A stretch of DNA of 64,000 bases from Marvania coccoides (Eukaryota > Chlorophyta > Trebouxiophyceae > Chlorellales > Chlorellaceae). Where the stretch lies: positions 2,554,001 to 2,618,000 of the forward strand of contig OY978098.1 in assembly GCA_963854735.1 (NCBI GenBank), in the 5' to 3' direction. Under the pieces are notes generated by a model that was not told the DNA's origin, did no database searches, and saw only the letters and a program-made list of their open reading frames with translations. This document shows positions 1 to 8,279 of the stretch, in pieces (positions within the stretch are counted from its first letter, which is position 1; every line of letters begins with the position of its first letter). The translations under genes were made by a program, and so were the position numbers.

Positions 1-108
1 CCAGCCAAGAAAGGTTGGGACGGTGAGAGAGGGAGACAATAAACCTTTTGAAAATTGAATTTATTTCATAAGACTTCCCGGCGTTCTCACTTGGTTTACC
101 TGTCAGAA

Positions 109-905
109 ATGGGGCCTTCTGACGCTATACCACCCCCTGGCCCTGGCAGTGCGCCCGTCAACCCTGCTGGCACAGGTTTCGGCAAGTTCGGCGGCAGTGT
201 GACGGCCTGGTGGGCGCAGATGGCGCAGCACCAAAACGTCACAACTGCCAAGCAGCAATTCCACGCCGCCGCCTCCCACGTGAAGACTCGGGCCAAGGGA
301 TTGAAGCTGGCGATGCCTGTGGACGTTAAAATCGATTTTATTCGGCCTGCATTTGACACACTTCAAGAGACGCTGGTGGCGACATGGAAGCAGCTGCCGC
401 CGCCGGTGCAGCAGGGGGCACCGTTCGTGGGGGTGGCGGTAGGCAGCGGCCTGCTGGTGTTTTTGCTGCAGCAGCGACGGGTCAACCGCTACGTGAGTTG
501 ATAATGTAGAATTATTTAAATATTTTGACTGGGATGCCGGCGCATTTGTGCATTTTAAGGAAGAGGGAGTGCCCCATGGGGAGTTGCCTTTTTGCAATCA
601 ATGGCTGCCACTTTAGCTGATTTGAATTTACCCTTTTTCTTAATTTTCATTTGCAGAGGGGGCAGGGCGAGGAGCTAACGCTGCAGGTCAAGTCGCTGAA
701 GAAGGAGCGCGAGGACCTTTTGAAGCGGGTCAACCTGCTCAAGGCGCGGGCTGGGACGCCACGGTCGGACATTGAAGTGAGGATGGCATCGGCGGTGGCA
801 GAGGCAACAAACGCGGCTGCGGCGGCGGCAGACGCGGCGGCAAGGGCTGCCACTGCATGCATCATTCAACGCCCCCCCACGGCATCCCCTCCAGCAGCGT
901 TCTGA
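109..905 (+). CDS. Hypothetical membrane-anchored coiled-coil protein, 2 exons
   Basis: Exons 109-492 and 657-905 join in phase 0 across a GTGAGT...TTGCAG intron and give about 210 residues. The first ATG in the open frame is at 109; the frame is open further upstream but has no ATG. The N-terminal third is rich in Pro and Gly. Residues about 100-120 form one hydrophobic segment (VGVAVGSGLLVFLL) followed directly by Arg residues, a likely membrane anchor. After the intron comes a charged heptad-like stretch (LTLQVKSLKKEREDLLKRV) typical of a coiled coil, then an Ala-rich tail. I do not recognise the family. The layout suggests a tail- or single-pass anchored organelle or ER protein, which is inference only. 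Confidence 0.65.
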
Positions 906-1437
906 TGTTAGAAACTTTGAAACTTCTCTCTAAACTCGTGTTGTTTTGTTCGGGATGATAAAATCCTTTGTTAACTCTGTTTGCTCGTTGCTTTACCCTT
1001 TTGCGCTTGGCCTCACCAAACTATATTCTGTGTGAAATAAGAGGAAATAAATACGAGTGCGCCTTACCCCCTTTGTTTTGCTAATTTTGTTTTCCAAATT
1101 AATCTGGTTGCACAATTGTGTAATCATTTCTCTTGGCGCCGATTTTCACAATGTCTTAATATTTCTTCTATTGTGAGTGCCTCAGCCAGAATATGCATGC
1201 GCAGGGCTTCTTCCTTTACGGTCTGCAGACAGTGCAGGCTGCTCAGCACGACGGGGGTTGGGGTTGGGGGGGGGGCTCAGGGCAGCACGAGCCCTCCTTT
1301 TCCCCGGCTCTTCCAATCTCACAAACAAATGCCCCAAATTCTCCGGAACCCGCCGCCAGACATCCAGGAGAGCCCTTTTCCAGGCCCCCAGCCTTTCTTC
1401 ATTTGCTATTGTTAAATTTGCTGGAATAATAATCCTC
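906..1437. other. Intergenic, no gene seen
   Basis: Holds the 3' flank of the preceding gene, with AAATAAATA near 1045 as a possible polyadenylation signal, and a G-rich run near 1256-1280. No coding pattern seen. Confidence 0.5.
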
Positions 1438-1446
1438 ATGCGACAC
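1438..1446 (+). repeat. Candidate target-site duplication, left copy
   Basis: ATGCGACAC here recurs at 2461-2469, immediately after the (ATGT)n tail of the LINE-like fragment. The ATG part could belong to the tail, so the unambiguous match is CGACAC (6 bases). If real, it puts the 5' truncation point of the insertion at about 1447. Confidence 0.35.
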
Positions 1447-1700
1447 CTGGCAAGTGCTTTGCGGCTGCTTAATTATCCAGCGTATCCAGCGCATGGATTA
1501 TTACTTGTATTGGATTCCTCTGCACTATCCCCTTCTCTAATCTAAACACAAACGCCGGAAAGTCGCCTGCGCCATTGTGCTGACCAAGCAGCACTTAATT
1601 CTTCTTCTTGAACTGCCATTTTGTAGTAAAATCGCAAAAAACTCTAATAGAACTGTACTCATACAGCTCCGAATGACAATTAAAGGAGAAATAAAATACT

Positions 1701-2216
1701 ATGGACGACCCCAGGCTGGCAGAGGCGGCCATGCGCCAACGCTACATGGATTTTTACCTTCAACAATCGGGGACGAAAACTGACTTTTACAAGGCAACAA
1801 TTCGAGGCGGTGATACCACAATGAGTTCTTATATTTTGCAGCCGTACCTTTCTTCTGTCCTTTCGGTTCCGCGGCGGGTCTCTTTGGCAAGATTCCGCTG
1901 CAGCTCGCATCATCTTGGGGTGGAGACGGGGCGCTACATTGGGCGGCCGCATTCGCATCGGACATGCTGCTTGTGTGCTTCTGGTTCTTGCGAGGACGAA
2001 GAGCACATGGTTTTTCACTGCACATGCCCTTCTTTGGTAGCAATGCGTGCATCCTACCCATCTTTATTCCCTGACGCGCCATCTTCTTCTTCGTCTTCCC
2101 CTTATTCTCCTTTGAATCTTTTTCAGTTTCTGCAGCAAGCTCCGAAGCAGGTTGCTTCTTTCATTAAAGCCAGCCATGACGCTGGCGAGTACGAGAAGCT
2201 GCGTGGTTGGATATAA
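1701..2216 (+). pseudogene. C-terminal remnant of a LINE reverse-transcriptase ORF
   Basis: The open frame encodes 171 residues. An in-frame TAA lies just before the first ATG at 1701, so the upstream part of the polyprotein is lost or frameshifted. Residues about 95-122 show a Cys-Cys-x-x-Cys cluster, then acidic residues, then His and Cys (CCLCASGSCEDEEHMVFHC). In many non-LTR retrotransposons such a CCHC-like motif follows the reverse transcriptase domain. No polymerase motif (YxDD) remains, so it cannot be a functional enzyme. Confidence 0.6.
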
Positions 2217-2396
2217 GCTTTTCTTTTCTTTTCCTTTGTTATTTTTTTCTCTGTTTCTTTTAGCGGTTGGTTTTTCTTTGGTCTTTCTTTATTATCATTT
2301 TCATTCATCAATATATTATTATTATTTCTGCTTGCACTTCGGTGCCAGTCTGCTATGTTGCCTTAGTTGCTTCTTTGTGCGGACTTTAAACCTGTA

Positions 2397-2463
2397 ATGT
2401 ATGTATGTATGTATGTATGTATGTATGTATGTATGTATGTATGTATGTATGTATGTATGTATG
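2397..2463 (+). repeat. (ATGT)n microsatellite, LINE tail
   Basis: About 16.75 uninterrupted ATGT units. It sits at the 3' end of the LINE fragment. Some LINEs end in short tandem repeats rather than poly(A), so it is read as the element's tail. Confidence 0.9.
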
Positions 2464-2469
2464 CGACAC
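2461..2469 (+). repeat. Candidate target-site duplication, right copy
   Basis: ATGCGACAC, matching 1438-1446. It overlaps the last partial ATGT unit by three bases. Confidence 0.35.
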
Positions 2470-2618
2470 GAAAGCCAAAACAAAAATAGAAAAACCGAAA
2501 AAAAAAAACTGCGGTGCTGGCTGGCCTCCCAAAATCAGGCAGATCCACAACACAAAAAAATAGCTATACCAACAAACGCTGCGCTCTTTCTAATGCACAG
2601 CTGATCAACCATTGCATT

Positions 2619-4619
2619 TCACTGCTTCAGCTGCCTTGCTTCTGCTGCCGCTTCTGCATCCGCCACAGCGTACATGGCATCAGTGGCAGCGCCGCACCCG
2701 CGATTATCCCGCGCCACCTTCACGTAGCCCCCGTCACCCCAGTGCGTGGACCACGAGTTCCTAATCAGCCAATAATCGCCGGCGTCCTCGCGTCCATAAC
2801 CCACCAACAGCATAGAGTGATCCAAATCTGAGGGTTTATACATGCACCCAGTGTCGTAGTACACCCCGTGCGAGTAGAATGTGAAGGATTCTTGCGAGGC
2901 GTCCAGACTGACACTCACGCTGCCGCGAGAGTACACCGCCTCCTTTAACGCAGCCTCGTCGTACTTGGGGATGCGCACGTAGCCCTTAAACTTGGCTGCA
3001 ACCGCGGTGACATTTGCCTCCCTGCAGTAGTCGTTCTGGCCCAGGTACTGGTAGTCTTTCAGGGCTGCTATGCCGCCGGCATCGATGATATGACCCACGC
3101 CAGCCCACGCGTCGCCTGCAGTTAAATGCGCGTGCAGTCAGGTGGTGAGCAACGGTATCGAGAGAAAAGCGTGTCTGAGACTTGATAATGAACCCCGGTT
3201 TGGGGCGATGGTTAAAATGAAAGCCAGCGGCATTGCATTGTGGGTTCTCACCTCCATCGCACGCAGACGCCGATTCTTCCACCCCAGGGACATAACCCCA
3301 CGCGCAGTCGATGATCTGCTGCTCGGAGAGGCTCACGGACACCCCAGTGGCGCGGAACCACGCGCCTTCCAGCGCCCCCGCTGCCCCAAACGCCCAGCAG
3401 CTGCCACAGTCAGCCTGGTCCTTCACGCCCGTGTCTGCGCCTGTGCCGCGCCAGTCCACAGCGGTGGGCACTAGGCTGGGGTCGACAGCGGGCTCGTAGG
3501 GCAGCTCATGCTTGCCCAGTTCTCTGGTTTCGTCGGCGCTGTCGCTGTCCCGCAACAAGCTTGCTTTCTTGCCGTGGCGCGGCAGCATCACCGCCAAAAA
3601 CTCCTCCCTGCTCCAATCCCCAAACCGGTTCATCGCCATGGCGAAGGTGCGCTCGGTTTTGGCGTTGTGGGCGGCAATTGTGGCGGCATTTTTCCGAAAG
3701 ACTCCCACGCGGGTGCGAAACTCCCGCAGCGACGCGTGCCGCCTGGATCGACCGTGAGTGTTCAGAAAGGCGTCGTAGCCGGGATCCTCGCCGCCATAGC
3801 GCACCGCAGGCGCCAGCCTCGCCATGCGCAGCGCACCAGCTGTGGTGGGCGAAGAAATAACGGATTTTGCTGCTTCAGAGGCATCTTCTTTGCACAGGGA
3901 AGGCTTATCGAAGAGCGCAGAGTCGAACTCGGGGTTGGGAGCGAATTCCAAGTAGTCAACCACCCACTCGTCAAAATGAGCACCGTCCAGATTGTTGCCG
4001 TGCAGGTGCAAGCGCAGCGGGCGGCCGTCAGCCGCAACGTAGAACCGGTACAGCACGTGCTTGGCCTCGTGGCGCCGCTCGTACTGCCACAGCTGGACCT
4101 CTTCCCCACCGAATTCCACCAAACCGCCAGAATCCCATCCAGAGAGGTCTGGCAGCACCGTCAGGGAGGCGTTTTCTTCGATTTCCTCGGCGTCGGTGCT
4201 GACGGCGCACACCTGGCGGTCCAGACGGGGCGTCACCAGATATTGAGCGTCGCCGCCGGCGATGAGGACGTTGGTGCCATTTAAGGTGTCCATTCGAATG
4301 CGAGGGTGCTTTTTGGAGGCGTCACGGTGAAAAGTGACGTGGTAGCTGACCTGCAACGGTGTTTGGAAGGCGTACATGGTGTTGAAAAAACATCTCGAGA
4401 GATTTCTGTTTTTTTCTCATGGCGCATTGCAGGCTACGTTACCATGTCTGGTTGCATTGAAGCAGTGTATGGAAGACTGAAGGTGTAGGAGGCCGAATAG
4501 CTCTGGGGCCACGAGGGCGGTTGAGATGATCGAGAAGAAGGGTTGAGAGAAGACCAGACTGCTGTCGAGGCACCCAGGGCCAAACACGCAGCCTGTAAAG
4601 CTAGGATCACAGCCAGCAT
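2619..4619 (-). CDS. Papain-family (C1A) cysteine protease with long N-terminal domain, 3 exons
   Basis: Exons 4619-4443, 4350-3252 and 3115-2619 join in frame and give about 590 residues. An N-terminal signal peptide (MLAVILALQAACLALGAS) sends it to the secretory or lysosomal route. Next comes an N-terminal domain of roughly 180 residues, resembling that of insect 26/29-kDa proteases and Dictyostelium counting-factor-associated protein. An inhibitor_I29 propeptide follows (MNRFGDWSREEF). The mature peptidase has the catalytic Cys in DCGSCWAFG (about residue 377), His in DLDHSMLLVGYG (about 525) and Asn in IRNSWSTHWG (about 546); the CDGG motif spans the second intron. All catalytic residues are present, so it should be active. 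The family assignment is firm; the subgroup is inferred from the N-terminal extension. Confidence 0.93.
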
Positions 4620-5403
4620 TTTCGTTTAATACTTATAGTTTCACGCTCCAAAGAGGGAGAGATGACGTTTGAAAATTTTATTTTGAAAAAATCGCTAGCA
4701 ATGTTAAGCAGCGCTGCTTTACATCCACATTTCAATTTCTCTAATGCAAGTTTCAAGAGATCGCTTCACAGCACTATCCTGGTTGTTCGACGACACCCCG
4801 AGATTAGCTGGCACAGCTATGCTTTTTCTCCCGAAACACAACTGTTCAGCAGCTATAAAACAACAGAACTGTAAAGCACTGGACATGATTGAGATGGCCC
4901 AACGCAATGCTCGAAATGGGCCACTGTGTTGCCCCGCGCATGGCCAGAAATATTGCCGGAGGACGTCGGTTCCAACAAGGTTGGCCGTGACGAGCTTGCC
5001 AGAAGGAGCAACAATGTTACATCAACAGTTAAACAAGGAATCCGCCACCTTGCAGTTGGCTCCCCAGCCAAAGCCGGCAGAAGGCAACATAAACAGAAAA
5101 TCCCGACGTGGACAAAATGCTGAATTTAAAAAAGGAGGGATCGAACTAGCAAAGAAGACGTTAGAAGCTATCAACAGTGCGAAAATCGAAGAAATAGCAT
5201 ACACATGAATATGGTTTATGTTTTATTGGACAACAAGAGGATTTGAAAAAAAAGTAGAAACCGTCATTATTTGAGAAATAAATAATAATAATAATGCCCA
5301 TGAGTCGAGCCGTCGAGCATGAGAATGCGATTATTTTGTTGTTCTCCAACTAATGGCTTTATTTGCAAAGGAATTATTTGTCCAAAAAATAAGAGTCGTT
5401 GAA
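4620..5403. other. Intergenic; one unsupported 154-codon ORF
   Basis: Between the protease start and the end of collagen-like gene A. A plus-strand frame from ATG 4744 to 5208 (154 residues, basic C-terminal half) is open, but I recognise no family and such lengths occur by chance in this window. It could be a short divergent gene; support is weak. Confidence 0.3.
5358..5363 (-). terminator. Candidate poly(A) signal of collagen-like gene A
   Basis: AATAAA on the minus strand, about 40 bases after the stop codon at 5404. Confidence 0.5.
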
Positions 5404-7241
5404 TTAGGATGAGCCTGCACAAACAGCCTTCAAGATCGCAAAATATCTGTCCGCAGGAACACTGGCTGTGATAGTCACTCTCGTAACCAGGCTGAACAGC
5501 ACAGATTTTTCGACGATGTCAATTTTCGTCACGGCAACGTCAGATTGAATCGCGGGGTCTCGCAGCTCGTACAGCCCTCCAATGGCCATGCCCGAGGTGC
5601 ATGTGATTGTGTCGGACTTAAGAGTACCCGCCTGCCACGCGCCCACAATATTTAGTGATTTTGTCTGGATGCTGACGCTGGCAAAACCCTGGAGAGCGAG
5701 AGAAGGGTGGAAGAACATGGTTGGAATAATAGTAATATTTGTTATTATTGAGTAAAAATAATGGCAGCAATGGGAAACTCACTGCTTGTCCAGGGGGGCC
5801 AATTAATCCCGGAGGCCTGCAGAGTGAAAATAAATGGGTGGCAGGCATTAGGTTTGCGGAGTGAAATGAACTGCCATTAAAAATATTATGTCGATGTGTA
5901 GCTGTCCCATATCGTCAACATCACCAATATCTTTGTTTCCTACCCCGGGGGTCCCTGAAAAAAGAATGAACGAGTTTAGCACAAAATGACTGTCAGACAC
6001 GTATTACTTCTCATAATCACTTACAGGTGCTCCATTCTCGCCATCAATTCCAGGTGGCCCAATTGCACCATCTAGGCCATCCCATCCATAATCTCCCTGT
6101 TTATTTTACGAAAATATTGAACGACGTGAACGAAAAGTCGCAAGAATGACGAGAAAATAAGTATATAATCGATCAACGCTGCCTTGCCTGTGGGCCAGGC
6201 GGCCCTGGAGGTCCTGGAGGCCCGCCAGAGGGTCCCTGCAAAAAGACAGATGGTATTTTGTATTTTAGACATTTCAAATTGCACGCAGACAGATATATTT
6301 TAAAAAGACTTTGGGGCCTACCGTTGCACCAGTTGCGCCAGTTGCGCCACGCTCTCCCTTTTCGCCCGGGCTCCCAGGCGGACCTGGTTCGCCGTCGAGC
6401 CCGTCCATTCCTGGAGCTCCCGGAGCCCCATCATATCCGTCCCAGCCGATCTCCCCCATCGGACCTGAAACGAAACAGCATTTGTATGATTGCATGGCAG
6501 CTCAATATCGAGGATTGGTTCCTCGAGTGACAGCGAGAACAGCAGTCGCATGGATATGCAACAATATTACGAGGCTGTGCGCCAAATAAATAGCTAAATG
6601 AGGCAGAAACGCCATTATTTTATCCGAATATCTTGAATCGATATATATCCCTTACCTGGCGGGCCGACATCTCCTGTTTCTCCGCGGATTCCTGGATCAC
6701 CCTTGGCACCTGAAACCAGAGGAGTTCTTAGTTAATATAAAATTAGAATATGGATTTGCGAGGTTTGAACTCCCTTGCGCTCATTTCTACTCTTATTTTT
6801 CATTTTCAAAAGCTCTCTGCCTACCTTTAAAACCTCGTGGCCCAGTAATGCTTATCCCTGCTGCTCCGGTAGCTCTGCAGTGAAAATAATGAAGTTGGCG
6901 ATGGTATTTTGGAAATTTAAATAGAGAAAAATGGACGCTTTCTCGTCTTCGGAATCTCACCCGGTGTCTCCTTTCAAGCCGCGTAGCCCGCGGGCGCCTG
7001 TAGCGCCTTTTGGCCCCGTGGCGCCGCGGCACGCTGCCGAACATGCAGGGGCCGGTGCTAGGAGCCTCCTGTGGCTGAAGGGTGCGATTTCTTCTGTGCT
7101 TTCTGCCTCGCCAGAAAATACGCCAGCCGCGTCGGATTCAGCACCAGGATTGGCATGCGCGACTCCAGCCATAATGAACAACAACATAGTGGCACTGAGC
7201 ACAGCAAGCCATCGATTACTCGTCTGGCCAGTCATAGCCAA
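5404..7241 (-). CDS. Secreted collagen-like protein A, 9 exons
   Basis: Exons 7241-6961, 6874-6825, 6709-6656, 6464-6322, 6235-6188, 6096-6025, 5954-5944, 5816-5783 and 5688-5404 total 978 bases (325 residues) with no frame break. Exon 1 encodes a signal peptide (LAVLSATMLLFIMAGVAHA), an RRL motif and a Cys-x-x-x-Cys pair (CSAAC) just before the first Gly-X-Y triplet. The seven middle exons carry almost only Gly-X-Y repeats, including PGPPGPPGPQ and GDYGWDG blocks with few interruptions. The last exon encodes a 94-residue non-collagen domain with two Cys, ending AVCAGSS. The 48-base exon is followed by a GC donor (GCAAGG). Gene B is a tandem paralogue with a collinear exon plan. It is probably a trimeric extracellular matrix or cell-surface protein. 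The triple helix follows from the repeat; trimerisation and function are not shown. Confidence 0.88.
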
Positions 7242-8279
7242 TCACATATACATTTATTGAGCAGGAAATAATAGAGCTGCAGGATAAAAATGTGTCTCCC
7301 AAGATGTCTTTGGTTCCCCTTCCAAAATGATTCAAATGTCTTGAATTATTTTACTGTCCACGGACTGTAAATCGCATAAAATGGTGTGAATCGACACAGC
7401 CAAAAAACACGTCGCCTCTATTTCTCAATTTATAGCACAGCAACTCACGTGCCGGGCAAAGCAACGGGACGAGGAGGGGGAAGAATCGATTTTGCCCCAA
7501 ATTAGGCTTGCGGTCATATGCGAGGACAGGAAACATTTAAATTTATCAAATTTATCTTGCAACCTGCGTTTCATATTCGAATAATCCATTTTTTCGCCTG
7601 CAATTCGTTCAGCTGTCAATAAATTTGGAATGTTGCCCTACAACTCATGCTCGGCATGATTTAGATTTCTTTGGCATGGCGGAAGTGTGTTTTTGTTAGC
7701 ACCTGGCCCCTCTGTGCGATTGTGCTCCATACACGATGCATTTTTTGTTGAATGCCATTCAGATTTATTTCTTTTTTATCACTCTTCTATGCTGAAAGGC
7801 TCCGGCCGAGCGTGTGTCGCCCTTTCCTGTATACCTGTAGACAAATCAGCCATCGTCATCACTTGAAGTGGACACCCACCCACCCTCCCCGCTGAAAATG
7901 TGTCGGATGTTGCAAAGCAAACGCGTTCGATGATCAATATTTTGGAAGTTGACAGCATAGGAGAGAGAAAATCAGCATTTTCAGCACTTTTCTTGAACAA
8001 AAAAATAATAATAACGCAAAAAAAATGGGCATACGAATGTAGGTAAACGTTCTCAATTGGAGGGTAAATTAACATTAATTGGTTAAACTGAATAAGATTT
8101 GAAGTGGTGGCTTTGTCAAAGCATCGATACATACAATTTTGGGGACGCGGCATGCTGTTAAACTGAGGATGAACCTACGGATGGGAGGGGAGCTCATAAT
8201 ACGGCAGGGTGGCACGTCGCCTTGCAGGTCTCTATAGGAGCACCTTCTCGATATGTAAAACCTTGAAACCTTGAAACCT
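7242..8279. other. Intergenic between collagen-like paralogues
   Basis: About 1 kb, AT-rich, with no Gly-X-Y coding pattern on either strand. A short tandem array of CTTGAAAC units lies near 8260-8280. It presumably holds the gene A promoter and the gene B 3' end. Confidence 0.5.

Larger units (their letters stand above)
1447..2463 (+). mobile_element. 5'-truncated non-LTR retrotransposon (LINE) fragment
   Basis: Three things are in the order expected for the 3' end of a LINE: a reading frame with a terminal zinc-knuckle-like motif (1701-2216), a T-rich 3' untranslated stretch, and a tandem tetranucleotide tail at 2397-2463. The left boundary rests only on the candidate target-site duplication and is uncertain. 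Most of the reverse transcriptase and endonuclease is missing, so the copy is dead. Confidence 0.55.

Noticed and set aside
3508..4284. A 258-codon plus-strand open frame
   Set aside because: Antisense shadow of the cysteine protease exon 2.
4744..5208. Plus-strand 154-codon frame divergent from the protease
   Set aside because: Not called as a gene: no homology recognised and a length expected a few times by chance in 64 kb.
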